DNA of 64,000 bases from the NCBI RefSeq assembly GCF_000488215.1, contig NZ_KI530712.1:1182881-1246880 (forward strand). The letters run 5' to 3'. The position numbers were made by a program, and so were the translations under genes. Every line of letters begins with the position of its first letter. Within the stretch, counting starts at the first letter, position 1. This DNA is from Acinetobacter nectaris CIP 110549 (GTDB lineage: Bacteria > Pseudomonadota > Gammaproteobacteria > Pseudomonadales > Moraxellaceae). Under the pieces are notes generated by a model. The model was not told where the DNA came from and made no database searches. It was given only the letters and a program-made list of their open reading frames with translations. Of the stretch, positions 42,617-51,414 are shown piece by piece.

Positions 42617-44800
42617 ATGACCGAGCAGACGCCATATCATGAAGAGCAAGAGTTAGATAATAACACCTCTGCAAACACACATTTTAATGATATTTTGGAT
42701 CAATACATCTCTCGTCGTGATCTTATAAAAAGAACTACCAATGGTGCACTTGCTCTAGCTCTTGCAAGCACAGTAACAGGCTATGCAAATGCACAATCAA
42801 GTACAGTACAAAAAAGTACATCACCTACAGCAAAACGTCCAGAAAAGCTGACTTTCCAACCTGTTGCAAAAAATACACTTGATATTGTTACCGTACCTGA
42901 AGGATACCAAGTCAATGTTCTATACAAACTTGGTGACTCAATTAATCCAGCCTACGCAGATTGGGATGACAATAGTATTCCATCAGGCCCAAGCTTCCAA
43001 TTCCGCTCAGGCGACTGCCACGATGGTATGCACTACTTCGGTTTAAACAGTAAAACCAAGCATATGGATGACAATATATCCTCTGAAGGTTTATTGGTCA
43101 TGAACCATGAGTATATTAACCCAACATTTTTACATCCAAAGGGCCCAACTAAAGTAAATGGTCATCGTCCTGAAGATGAAGTCATTCGTGAAACAAATGT
43201 TCATGGTGTCTCTATTATTCATATTAAAAAAGACCCAAAAACACAGCATGTTTCTGTATTAAAAGATTCAGTTTTTAACAGACGTATTACTGCAACCACG
43301 CCTATGGATTTTTCAGGCCCTGCAAAAGGCTCATCACTTTTATCTACGCTTTTCTCACCAAAAGGCTTGCAAACTCGTGGCACACATAACAACTGTGGCA
43401 ATGGATATACACCTTGGGGAACATATCTCACAACTGAAGAAAACTTCATTGGTTACTTCCAACGCGATGCAAAAGATGATGAACAACGCCAACCGCATGA
43501 AGTTGCTGCGCTCAAACGCTACGGCCTGAAGGCAGGATCAAGCTCAAAATATGAGTGGGATACAGCCATTGGACAAATCCAATCACAAGACTTATATGAC
43601 CGTTGGAAAGCGAATGTAACTGCGTCAAATTCAAATCAAGATTATCGTAATGGGCCAAATACCTTTGGTTGGATGGTTGAAATAGACCCATTTAACATTA
43701 AGCACAACCCTGTAAAACGTACAGCAATGGGCCGTTTTGCACATGAAGATAGTGCTTGTCGTGTTGTAGATGGTGCACCTCTTGCCTTTTATATGGGTGA
43801 TGATTCAAGAGGCGAATATATTTATAAATTTGTTTCTGATGCAAAATGGAACCCTAAAGATACCAACGCAGGCTACAAGGCTGGAGACAAGTATCTAGAC
43901 AAAGGAACACTTTATGTTGCTAAGTTTAATCAAGATGGTTCAGGACAATGGATTGAACTGACATATGGTAAAAATGGTTTAGATATTACAAATAAACGCT
44001 ACCCTTTCAGTAGCCAAGCCGATGTTGTGACATTTGCACGTTTAGCAGCAGACAGTGTTGGTGCTACCAAAATGGATCGCCCTGAATGGTGTACGGTTCA
44101 CCCTGAAAATGGCGAAGTGTATGTCACACTTACCAACAACTCAAATCGTGGTATCGACTATCCAACAGATGCAGCTAATCCACGAAGCTATGAAGACCTT
44201 TATGCAGGTAAAAAGCTTCAAAAAGGCAATGTAAATGGTCATATCATTCGCTTTAAAGAGAAAAATGATCAAACTACAGATACAGAATTTCAGTGGGATA
44301 TTTACTTGTTTGGTGCAGAAGCAGGCATGGCTTCAAACATCAACTTATCTGGTTTAACAGATAACAATGACTTTTCAAGTCCTGATGGCATGGCATTTGA
44401 TTCACGTGGTATCTTATGGCTTGAAACAGATGACAGTGCTTATACAGATGTCACGAACTGTATGATGCTTGCAGCCATTCCAGGTCATGTCGGTGATGGT
44501 ACAAAAGCCGTCTCTTCAAATGGTCAAGAAACCATTGTTGGCGCTAAAATTAATGATGACAATTTACGTCGTTTCTTGGTTGGACCTAAAGAGTGTGAAA
44601 TTACAGGTATTGCAATGACACCTGACAACAAAGCAATCTTTGTAAATATTCAACATCCGGGTGAAGAGTCAGCAAGCTTTGATAAGCCAAGCAGTCACTG
44701 GCCTGCAACGCAAGCAGATCCATCAAATAGTACAGCAAGACCTCGGTCTGCAACAATTGTGATTACGCGCAAAGACGGTGGTCTCATCGCAGGCGAGTAA
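42617..44800 (+). CDS. phoX: PhoX-family alkaline phosphatase/phosphodiesterase, Tat-exported
   Basis: 727 residues. An unusually long leader precedes a twin-arginine signal, SRRDLIK at residues 32-38, with hydrophobic ALALALAST and cleavage near ANAQ (about 60). The PhoX (DUF839) body has GLLVMNHEYINPTFLHP (about 155-171), RGTHNNCGNGYTPWGTYLTTEEN (about 255-277, read in two parts), MGRFAHEDSACRVVDG (about 373) and LETDDSAYTDVTNC. PhoX enzymes use a Ca-Fe cofactor, releasing phosphate from organic esters in the periplasm. It lies 98 bp after tatC behind a Pho-box-like site. Confidence 0.93.
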   Translation: MTEQTPYHEEQELDNNTSANTHFNDILDQYISRRDLIKRTTNGALALALASTVTGYANAQSSTVQKSTSPTAKRPEKLTFQPVAKNTLDIVTVPEGYQVNVLYKLGDSINPAYADWDDNSIPSGPSFQFRSGDCHDGMHYFGLNSKTKHMDDNISSEGLLVMNHEYINPTFLHPKGPTKVNGHRPEDEVIRETNVHGVSIIHIKKDPKTQHVSVLKDSVFNRRITATTPMDFSGPAKGSSLLSTLFSPKGLQTRGTHNNCGNGYTPWGTYLTTEENFIGYFQRDAKDDEQRQPHEVAALKRYGLKAGSSSKYEWDTAIGQIQSQDLYDRWKANVTASNSNQDYRNGPNTFGWMVEIDPFNIKHNPVKRTAMGRFAHEDSACRVVDGAPLAFYMGDDSRGEYIYKFVSDAKWNPKDTNAGYKAGDKYLDKGTLYVAKFNQDGSGQWIELTYGKNGLDITNKRYPFSSQADVVTFARLAADSVGATKMDRPEWCTVHPENGEVYVTLTNNSNRGIDYPTDAANPRSYEDLYAGKKLQKGNVNGHIIRFKEKNDQTTDTEFQWDIYLFGAEAGMASNINLSGLTDNNDFSSPDGMAFDSRGILWLETDDSAYTDVTNCMMLAAIPGHVGDGTKAVSSNGQETIVGAKINDDNLRRFLVGPKECEITGIAMTPDNKAIFVNIQHPGEESASFDKPSSHWPATQADPSNSTARPRSATIVITRKDGGLIAGE

Positions 44801-44818
44801 CTTGTAATTTATAAAAAT

Positions 44819-44850
44819 AAAAGCTGGCCTAAAATTGGGTCAGCTTTTTT
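44819..44850 (+). terminator. Terminator after phoX
   Basis: AAGCTG...CC pairs with GG...CAGCTT with one bulge, followed by T7. About 20 bp past the phoX stop. Confidence 0.8.
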
Positions 44851-44958
44851 TATGACTTGAATACTGGTTAAATAGCATTCATTTTACACATTGAAAATAC
44901 AACACTTTTAAGAATGTTCAGATAGAATCTTTTAAATTATAAATGAAAAGGATTATCC

Positions 44959-45780
44959 ATGCTGACCTACCCCAATATTAACCCTATTGCGCTCGAGCTC
45001 GGGCCATTAAAAGTTCATTGGTATGGCATCATGTACTTACTTGCGTTTTTATGTGCATGGGGACTTGCAACTTACCGAAGCAAACAGCGCACAGATTGGA
45101 GCTCTGAAATGATTTCAGACCTGATCTTTTACGGCGCGCTTGGTGTCGTGGTTGGTGGTCGTATTGGATATGTACTTTTTTATGAGTTTGACCAATTCAT
45201 TGCCAATCCATTATGGCTTTTCCAAGTTTGGACAGGCGGTATGAGTTTTCATGGCGGTTTTATTGGTGTCATGATCGCAATGATTCTATGGTGTCACAAA
45301 TACAAAAAAACATGGTTTCAAACCATGGACTTCATTGCACCCTGTGTACCAACAGGCTTAATGTTTGGTCGAATTGGTAACTTTATTGGCGGTGAATTAT
45401 ACGGTCGTGCTGTCACTGACCCAAACTACCCATTTGGGATGATTTTTCCAACAGACCCGCTTCATTTGGTAAGACATCCATCACAAATTTATCAAGCATT
45501 TTGTGAAGGCTTACTACTATTTATTATTTTATGGTGGTTTAGTGCAAAACCACGTCCAAGAATGGCGGTATCTGCTCTATTTCTAATTGGTTATGGTTTT
45601 GCCCGCTTCGCAATGGAATTCTTTAGAGAACCTGATGCAGACCAAGGCTACATCTTATTTGGATGGATGACCAAAGGACAAATGCTATCATTCCCAATGA
45701 TTATTGCAGGTATATTACTCATGGTTATTGCCTACAAACGTAAAATTTACGATTGGGGTCCAAACAGAAAAATTCACTAG
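44959..45780 (+). CDS. lgt: Phosphatidylglycerol-prolipoprotein diacylglyceryl transferase
   Basis: 273 residues, seven membrane helices. It transfers diacylglycerol to the lipobox Cys of prolipoproteins, the first step of maturation used by the lipoproteins elsewhere in this window. Signature motifs: LKVHWYGIMYLLAF (about 18-31), GGRIGYVLFYEFDQF, GGMSFHGGFIG (about 95-105), GRIGNFIGGELYGR (about 137-150, the Lgt signature with catalytic Arg) and HPSQIYQAFCEG. AAAGGA before ATG 44959. Confidence 0.96.
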   Translation: MLTYPNINPIALELGPLKVHWYGIMYLLAFLCAWGLATYRSKQRTDWSSEMISDLIFYGALGVVVGGRIGYVLFYEFDQFIANPLWLFQVWTGGMSFHGGFIGVMIAMILWCHKYKKTWFQTMDFIAPCVPTGLMFGRIGNFIGGELYGRAVTDPNYPFGMIFPTDPLHLVRHPSQIYQAFCEGLLLFIILWWFSAKPRPRMAVSALFLIGYGFARFAMEFFREPDADQGYILFGWMTKGQMLSFPMIIAGILLMVIAYKRKIYDWGPNRKIH

Positions 45781-45790
45781 ACAAAAGCAA

Positions 45791-45806
45791 GGGAGCAAAT
45801 GCTCCC
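45791..45806 (+). terminator. Short hairpin after lgt
   Basis: GGGAGC pairs with GCTCCC over AAAT, 11 bp past the lgt stop; the tail is only CACTTTAT, so termination is likely partial. Confidence 0.4.
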
Positions 45807-45848
45807 ACTTTATGCTAAAATACACAAAATTTTATTACTTTACTTGCT

Positions 45849-46211
45849 ATGCTTGAATTTTGGTTTAATCATACTATTCCAACATATCGTAAGTTATTTT
45901 TTCTTACTACAGCAATAATACTTGCATATATCTTCTATCAATTTTCCCCTATGCCTTACCCATTAATTACACTTTTTATAGGTGCAGGCATTATTTTTCT
46001 GATTTGTCGCTTTTGTAAAACATACATTACAAGTAATAACCCTAAAAATCTTCTTTATAGAGTCTTTACATGGATTCCTCTCGCATTCTTATGTGCAGTT
46101 ATTTTTACACATGCTACTCAGAACCTACTTGATTGGGGCATACAAGGTATACTACAGATGATTATCACGATCTGTGTTTTCTCACCCCAAGCTTTATTTC
46201 AAAAAAAATAG
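45849..46211 (+). CDS. Small membrane protein, unknown, copy 1 of a pair
   Basis: 120 residues with four hydrophobic helices (about 15-32, 38-55, 73-92 and 98-115). It starts MLEFWFN and has short basic loops. No domain recognised. It shares the ML-x-W-aromatic opening, length and helix layout with the next gene, suggesting an old tandem duplication. Separated from lgt by 68 bp and from the second copy by 10 bp, so the pair is probably translated from one message leading toward thyA. Confidence 0.6.
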   Translation: MLEFWFNHTIPTYRKLFFLTTAIILAYIFYQFSPMPYPLITLFIGAGIIFLICRFCKTYITSNNPKNLLYRVFTWIPLAFLCAVIFTHATQNLLDWGIQGILQMIITICVFSPQALFQKK

Positions 46212-46221
46212 ATCTAATATC

Positions 46222-46572
46222 ATGCTTTCACTTTGGTATTCTAAAAAATGTACTCGGCAGACTAAATTTATTATTACAATTTTCGTCTGCGCAACTATCC
46301 TACTTTTGCAATCGGTTGTTGAACTGTCACCGCTTTGGATTGCTATTAGTGTTGCTGTCGGTTTAGCAATGCACTTCTATATAACACATCATGAAAAAAT
46401 GAAATTATCTGAACATTTAGTTTGGTTACCAATTATTGCCACAATGTTTTCATTTTTCTACTTAAATACTCATACATCATTGTTCTTACTCGGGCAAATC
46501 TTTTTGTTCTGCTTTTTAGGCTTTTCACTTGCGTCTATTTACATGAACCGACAACCTAGAAATCCGTCTTAA
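46222..46572 (+). CDS. Small membrane protein, unknown, copy 2 of a pair
   Basis: About 116 residues beginning MLSLWYSKK, with hydrophobic helices at about 16-35, 39-53, 64-80 and 84-104. ATG 46222 is chosen over the longer in-frame ATG at 46174, because the latter lies inside the upstream gene and the shorter product aligns end-to-end with copy 1. No family recognised. It ends about 105 bp before thyA. Confidence 0.55.
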   Translation: MLSLWYSKKCTRQTKFIITIFVCATILLLQSVVELSPLWIAISVAVGLAMHFYITHHEKMKLSEHLVWLPIIATMFSFFYLNTHTSLFLLGQIFLFCFLGFSLASIYMNRQPRNPS

Positions 46573-46676
46573 AAGCAAACCTAATATTAAACAATGGCTT
46601 CATTTGATATAAACTGCAAGGTTTGCAAAACTTCATCCACACTCCCAAATACTTTGGGTCGCATGATAGGAATACT

Positions 46677-47519
46677 ATGAAAACGTATCTTAATTTAATC
46701 CAACATATCTTAGATAACGGTGGTGATAAAGGTGACCGTACAGGCACTGGTACTCGCTCAGTATTTGGACATCAGATGCGTTTTGACTTATCAAAAGGAT
46801 TTCCTCTACTTACAACTAAAAAAGTTCATTTTAGATCTATTGTTATCGAACTTTTATGGTTTCTCAAAGGAGATACCAATGTTAAATATCTACAAGACAA
46901 TAAAGTAAGTATTTGGGATGAATGGTCAACTGCTGAACAAACTGCGCGCTTTCATCGCCCAGCAGGAGAACTGGGGCCTGTTTACGGCCACCAATGGCGA
47001 AACTTTGGTGCAACACAAAAAGAAGATGGTAGCTATGCTCAAAATGGATTTGACCAAATCCAATGGCTCATTAACGAAATTAAAACCAATCCAAACTCCC
47101 GTCGTCTCATTGTTTCAGGTTGGAACCCATTAGAAGCAAATAAAGTCGCGCTCCCACCTTGTCATACGATGTTCCAGTTTTTTGTACATAATGGAAAACT
47201 GTCTTGCCAACTTTATCAACGCAGTGCAGATGTCTTCTTAGGTGTACCTTTTAACATTGCAAGTTATGCCTTACTCACACATATGGTTGCACAAGTATGT
47301 CACTTAGAGGTAGGAGATTTTATTTGGACAGGTGGAGATACTCACCTATACACCAATCATTTTGAGCAAGCAAAAGAACAACTCTCTCGTGAACCACTTG
47401 AGTTATGTCAGCTACATCTTAATCCAACAGTTACCAATATTTTTGACTTTACATTCGAAGATATCGAGATTAAAAATTATCAATCACATCCTGCAATTAA
47501 AGCACCGGTGGCTGTATGA
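46677..47519 (+). CDS. thyA: Thymidylate synthase
   Basis: 280 residues. It methylates dUMP to dTMP using methylene-tetrahydrofolate, producing dihydrofolate. The start [12 protein letters not shown] at ATG 46677 (AGGA just upstream) is the conserved ThyA N-terminus; in-frame codons further upstream are not homologous. Motifs: [20 protein letters not shown] (about 19-38), [10 protein letters not shown], the catalytic Cys in [12 protein letters not shown] (about 161-172), [20 protein letters not shown] (about 181-200) and GDTHLYTNH. It overlaps folA by four bases (ATGA). Confidence 0.97.
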   Translation: MKTYLNLIQHILDNGGDKGDRTGTGTRSVFGHQMRFDLSKGFPLLTTKKVHFRSIVIELLWFLKGDTNVKYLQDNKVSIWDEWSTAEQTARFHRPAGELGPVYGHQWRNFGATQKEDGSYAQNGFDQIQWLINEIKTNPNSRRLIVSGWNPLEANKVALPPCHTMFQFFVHNGKLSCQLYQRSADVFLGVPFNIASYALLTHMVAQVCHLEVGDFIWTGGDTHLYTNHFEQAKEQLSREPLELCQLHLNPTVTNIFDFTFEDIEIKNYQSHPAIKAPVAV

Positions 47520-48031
47520 GTTTTAAAAATATTGAAATTGTACATGTTGTTGCAATGGATCGTAATCAATGTATTGGCAAAAATAATGATCTGCCTTGGC
47601 ATCTTCCAGCCGATCTCAAACACTTTAAAGAGATCACCCAAGGTGGTGTAATTATTATGGGACGTAAGACCTTAGAGTCTATGGGAAGAGCTCTACCCAA
47701 ACGTATGAATTGGGTCATTACACGCGATGCCTCTTGGCAGTTCGACGGTGTAAAAACCGCCTCTTCAATAGAGGAAGCTTTAGAAAATTCTTTAGATGAT
47801 GTGGAAAATAGTACTCAACCCTCTAAAGTCTTTATTATCGGTGGTGGTGAAATATTCACACAAACGATTAATATTGCTGACTGCTTAGAGCTGACCCATA
47901 TAGACCTCGCTGTCGAAAATGGCAATGCCTACTACCCAAACATTCCAAACGAATTTCATAAAGTCTCTAGTTCAGAGCATTATGATGAAACCAATAACAT
48001 CCATTTTGAGTTTGCAACCTATAGAAAATAA
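47516..48031 (+). CDS. folA: Dihydrofolate reductase
   Basis: 171 residues. It regenerates tetrahydrofolate from the dihydrofolate made by ThyA, encoded just upstream with an ATGA overlap. Motifs: [28 protein letters not shown] (about 10-37, read in parts; acidic active-site Asp after PA), [21 protein letters not shown] (about 43-63), NWVITRD and [12 protein letters not shown] (about 103-114). It is the chromosomal trimethoprim target. No acquired-resistance features are seen. A 21-bp gap precedes the DUF4105 gene. Confidence 0.97.
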   Translation: MSFKNIEIVHVVAMDRNQCIGKNNDLPWHLPADLKHFKEITQGGVIIMGRKTLESMGRALPKRMNWVITRDASWQFDGVKTASSIEEALENSLDDVENSTQPSKVFIIGGGEIFTQTINIADCLELTHIDLAVENGNAYYPNIPNEFHKVSSSEHYDETNNIHFEFATYRK

Positions 48032-48052
48032 AGACGAAGTGGATAAATAATA

Positions 48053-49117
48053 ATGATAAAAAAAGAAAATTTATTCAGCACACTTTCAGCCCTAAGCTTA
48101 GGGCTGATTCATTTCTTATTTAGCCTTACAGTTTGTATATTTGGTATATGGCTCATTTTTGCATTATGGGTTCATAAGCCATTAGGACGATTCTTTACTC
48201 CTTGTATCATCGCTGTATGGATCATCTTTTCTTTAAGTATCATTGGTATTTACTTTTCAGAGCTATTCTTTAGCCGAAAAGTAGATATTGCTATTTTTCT
48301 TATTGGTGTACTGCTTAGTCTATTATGGTATTTCAACATTACTCCCCAACAAAATAGACAATGGGCACCTGAGGTTTCTCGTTTACTCAGTTATTCTCAA
48401 CATGGCAATCTTGTCACTTTAAATAATGTTAGAAATTTTAAATGGCATCAAGATAAAAGCTATGAAATACATTGGGAAACGCGTACATTTGACTTAAGCC
48501 AAATTACAGGGGTAAATATTATTACATCGTATTGGATGGGGCCTCAAATTGCACACACTCTAGTCAGCTTTAACTTTGAAAACCAACGCCCTATTGTATT
48601 TTCTATTGAAATTAGAAAAGAAGCCAATGAAAATTTTTCTGCAATAGGTGGTTTTTTTCGTCAGTTCGAGCTTAGTCTAGTTGCCTCAGATGAAAAAGAT
48701 ATTTTATATACCCGAAGTAACATCCGAAAAGAAAAAGTTTTTTTCTTTCCTATTCGTATGCAAAAGCAAGAAATGCGTAACTTATTTGAAGAATACTTAA
48801 TAACTGCTGATCAACTTAAAAAGACACCCCAGTGGTACAACACACTTACAAGTAACTGTACAACTATCGTTTTTGATATGGTACAAGCGGTTAACCCTCA
48901 CGAGCTTCCTAAAGATTATCGTATTTTACTTTCAGGTTATTTACCCAATTATTTATATGATACTGGTGCGTTGGATCGGCGTTGGAGTATTAAAGAATGG
49001 TATGAGCATGCTTACATCAACCCACGTACACAAGATTTTTCACAGTTTAAAGATCAAAGTAGCGAGCATTTTTCTCACCTTATTCGGCAAGGTCTTCCCC
49101 AAGCAACATCCTCTTAA
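48053..49117 (+). CDS. Membrane protein with DUF4105 (Lnb-type) domain
   Basis: 354 residues. Three N-terminal membrane helices (about 12-40, 47-68 and 74-95) lead to an extracytoplasmic domain. The C-terminal DUF4105 core has WYNTLTSNCTTIVFDMVQ (about 262-279; a Cys following Asn, as in NlpC-like cysteine hydrolase folds), NPHELPKDYRILLSGYLPNYLYDTGAL and YEHAYINPRTQD. Earlier, VRNFKWHQDKSYEIHWETRTFDLSQI and FEIRKEANENFSAIGGFFRQFEL are also typical of the family. Function unknown; relation to Lnb suggests a hydrolase or lipid-modifying enzyme. It follows folA closely. Confidence 0.8.
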   Translation: MIKKENLFSTLSALSLGLIHFLFSLTVCIFGIWLIFALWVHKPLGRFFTPCIIAVWIIFSLSIIGIYFSELFFSRKVDIAIFLIGVLLSLLWYFNITPQQNRQWAPEVSRLLSYSQHGNLVTLNNVRNFKWHQDKSYEIHWETRTFDLSQITGVNIITSYWMGPQIAHTLVSFNFENQRPIVFSIEIRKEANENFSAIGGFFRQFELSLVASDEKDILYTRSNIRKEKVFFFPIRMQKQEMRNLFEEYLITADQLKKTPQWYNTLTSNCTTIVFDMVQAVNPHELPKDYRILLSGYLPNYLYDTGALDRRWSIKEWYEHAYINPRTQDFSQFKDQSSEHFSHLIRQGLPQATSS

Positions 49118-49167
49118 TATCAATAATTTTCGCTAAAAGTAACTTTTATCGTGCGTTTTTACACAAA

Positions 49168-49184
49168 TTTAATCAATGCTTAAT
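49168..49184 (+). promoter_or_regulatory. PmrA-box-like site upstream of the sugar-transfer cassette
   Basis: TTTAAT-CAATG-CTTAAT fits the YTTAAK-N5-YTTAAK pattern of the PmrA box exactly. It is 94 bp before the first gene. A TATAAT at 49222-49227 is 37 bp downstream, longer than the usual PmrA-box to -10 distance, and AT-rich DNA makes chance matches more likely, hence moderate confidence. Confidence 0.45.
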
Positions 49185-49278
49185 CCATTTCAGGAATAGT
49201 TAAACAATATTTAATTATCACTATAATTAAGTATTACTTTAATATACGCATGTATAATCGACCGAATGGAATTTAAAC

Positions 49279-50073
49279 ATGAAATTGGTTTGCTATTGTG
49301 CTGATGATTTTGCCATGAATGCTGAAATCAACCATGCAATTCTTAACTTACTTCGTCAGCAAGTCCTACACGCAACCTCATGTATGACACAATCTCCTTA
49401 CTGGTTTCATGATGCCCATGAATTATTATCTATAGATCATCCTATTGAAATAGGTCTTCACCTAAATTTTACTCATGACTTTAAAACAGAAGATGTCACT
49501 TATAATTTAAATGAACTTATTGCCAAAGCTTGGGGACGCTCGTTAGACCCAAATAAAATTAAAGAAAGTATTGCTCATCAATGGCAACGTTTTATACAAG
49601 CAACAGGAAAAGCACCTGATTTTGTTGATGGGCATCAGCATGTTCATCAATTTCCTGTTATTCGTGAAATTCTACTCGATTTTTTAAAAGAACAAAATTT
49701 CAAAGGTTGGGTCAGAAGTTTAGACAAACCTCTTTATATTCATGGTTATAAAATAAAAACAGGCTTATTACATTTACTTGGTGCAAAGAAATTCCAACAT
49801 CTTTGCCATAAAAACCAAATTTTCACCAATACTTATTTCGCAGGCGTATACGATTTTTCTCCAAATGTAGACTATGCAACACTGAACCGTGAATGGTTAA
49901 AAAAAGCAGAACAGAAAACCCTCATCATGTGTCATCCAGCAATTGAGCAAGTCATTCATCATGACCCAATTCATACCGCAAGAGTTAATGAATACAATTA
50001 CCTTAAATCCAAGCAATTTCTAGAAGATTGCCAAACTTTTAATATTCAGCTAAACCCGATCGGAGCAGTATAA
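49279..50073 (+). CDS. YdjC/ChbG/HpnK-family sugar deacetylase, NaxD-like
   Basis: 264 residues. Metal-dependent carbohydrate deacetylase: CADDFAMNAEINHAIL (about 7-22; first Asp pair), EIGLHLNFTHD (about 60-70; His ligand), DGHQHVHQFPVIREIL (about 116-131) and LIMCHPAIE (about 215). Relatives remove acetyl from chitobiose, hopanoid sugars or, as NaxD in Francisella and A. baumannii, from undecaprenyl-phosphate-linked N-acetylgalactosamine before its transfer to lipid A. The NaxD role is favoured because ArnC-like, GtrA and ArnT-like genes follow immediately. ATG at 49279 with GGA upstream. Confidence 0.8.
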   Translation: MKLVCYCADDFAMNAEINHAILNLLRQQVLHATSCMTQSPYWFHDAHELLSIDHPIEIGLHLNFTHDFKTEDVTYNLNELIAKAWGRSLDPNKIKESIAHQWQRFIQATGKAPDFVDGHQHVHQFPVIREILLDFLKEQNFKGWVRSLDKPLYIHGYKIKTGLLHLLGAKKFQHLCHKNQIFTNTYFAGVYDFSPNVDYATLNREWLKKAEQKTLIMCHPAIEQVIHHDPIHTARVNEYNYLKSKQFLEDCQTFNIQLNPIGAV

Positions 50074-50076
50074 ATA

Positions 50077-51015
50077 ATGAGCCGAGAAAAACCATTTCTA
50101 TCTTGCATCGTGCCCGCTTTCAATGAAAGTGAAAACTTGCAAAAGTTTATTCCTGCGCTCGCAACCACGCTTGAAGAACAACAGATTGATTATGAGATTC
50201 TTGTTGTTGATGATGGTAGTAAAGACAATACTATTGCTGTCCTTACACCTATGCTTGACCAGTACCCTTTACGTGTTCTAGAACTTTCTCGTAACTTTGG
50301 CAAAGAGGCTGCGCTCAGTGCGGGTATAAATCATGTCAAAAATAATCTGACTTTATTTATCGATGCAGATTTTCAACACCCATTAGATGCTATACCCACC
50401 ATGATTTCTTTGTGGGAAGGCGGCTATGATATGGTTTACGGTATCCGTAACCGTAGCACTGAATCTCCGCTTAAAAAGTTTCTTACCAATGCCTACTATA
50501 AGTTTTTAAACTTTAGCTCTGATATTGAAATTCCTGAAAATGCAGGTGACTTCCGACTATTAGATGGCAAAGTCATTACAGCACTTCAAGCTTTACCCGA
50601 AAAAAATCGCTACATGAAAGGATTATTTGCATGGGTTGGCTTCAAATCAATTGGCGTGCACTTCTCTGAACTCGAGCGTCAAAGTGGGAAAACTAACTTT
50701 AATGTCAAAGCATTATTTAATTTAACACTTGCAGGCTTAACAGGCTTTTCTAATCTTCCTTTAAGACTATGTATGGGTTTTGGTGCTCTTTTAGCTCTTT
50801 GTTCTATGGGTTATGGCATTTGGATTATTATAGAAACGATATTTACAGGTATTGATGTTCCAGGTTGGGCAACGCTCATCGTTGCAATTAGCCTATTAGG
50901 TGGAATTCAATTGCTCTTTTTAGGTATCGTTGGTGAATATATTAGCCGAATTTATACCGAAACCAAAAGTCGTCCTCAGTATATTATTGCTCAAGAGCAT
51001 ACACACCAGTCATAA
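50077..51015 (+). CDS. ArnC/DPM1-like family 2 glycosyltransferase (polyprenyl-phosphate sugar synthase)
   Basis: 312 residues. A cytosolic GT2 domain has CIVPAFNESENL (about 10-21), VVDDGSKDNT (about 45-54), LSRNFGKEAALSAGI (about 72-86), IDADFQHPLDAIPTMI (metal-binding DAD, about 95-110), GDFRLLD and the acidic-box region KNRYMKGLFAWVGF (about 175-188). Two C-terminal membrane helices (about 230-260 and 265-290) anchor it. Such enzymes load a sugar on undecaprenyl phosphate. It starts 3 bp after the deacetylase gene and is the second cassette gene. Confidence 0.9.
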   Translation: MSREKPFLSCIVPAFNESENLQKFIPALATTLEEQQIDYEILVVDDGSKDNTIAVLTPMLDQYPLRVLELSRNFGKEAALSAGINHVKNNLTLFIDADFQHPLDAIPTMISLWEGGYDMVYGIRNRSTESPLKKFLTNAYYKFLNFSSDIEIPENAGDFRLLDGKVITALQALPEKNRYMKGLFAWVGFKSIGVHFSELERQSGKTNFNVKALFNLTLAGLTGFSNLPLRLCMGFGALLALCSMGYGIWIIIETIFTGIDVPGWATLIVAISLLGGIQLLFLGIVGEYISRIYTETKSRPQYIIAQEHTHQS

Positions 51016-51027
51016 CCTTAATTTATT

Positions 51028-51408
51028 ATGTTCGAATTTATTAGATTTTGTTGTATTGGTCTATGTGCTGCAGCCACACACTATGCCATTGCACTTACAT
51101 TATATCAGCATTACAACAAACCGCTCAGTCTGAGTAATTTAATTGCATTTTGTATCGCGCTTTGGGTTAGCTATTTTGGGCATAAACTATTTACCTTTCG
51201 CACCGCTTCTGAGCACACTTCTCATACTTTTTTAAAATTTGTTATTGTTGCTTCTTTAGGTTTTCTCTTTAATGAAGGTTTTTTACTCCTAAGCCACAAA
51301 TTTTTTGCAACGCTTCCTATTCAAATACTCATTGCAACTGCGATTATTTTTACAGCAGTGCTTACTTTTTTTCTAAATAAGTTTTTTACTTTTAAGACTA
51401 TGGAATGA
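51028..51408 (+). CDS. GtrA-family membrane protein
   Basis: 126 residues, four membrane helices (about 4-26, 34-53, 70-90 and 98-118), the GtrA/DPMS fold. The pattern IRFCCIGLCAAATHYAI, ALWVSYFGHKLFTFR and a final AVLTFFLNKFFTF repeats the duplicated GtrA motif (FxxNxxxTF). GtrA proteins are thought to flip polyprenyl-phosphate sugars to the periplasmic face. In this cassette it would carry the product of the upstream GT2 to the ArnT-like enzyme. 12 bp after the GT2 gene and 6 bp before the next. Confidence 0.88.
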   Translation: MFEFIRFCCIGLCAAATHYAIALTLYQHYNKPLSLSNLIAFCIALWVSYFGHKLFTFRTASEHTSHTFLKFVIVASLGFLFNEGFLLLSHKFFATLPIQILIATAIIFTAVLTFFLNKFFTFKTME

Positions 51409-51414
51409 TTCAAC

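Noticed and set aside
47516-48031. folA as an acquired trimethoprim-resistance dfr gene
   Set aside because: It is coupled to thyA by an ATGA overlap with base composition like its neighbours and no integron or mobile context, so it is the native chromosomal gene.
49198-49258. Further TTAA-rich half-sites and a second TATAAT before the deacetylase gene as extra PmrA boxes
   Set aside because: Spacing between half-sites is six rather than five or the half-sites do not fit; they are expected by chance in such AT-rich DNA.
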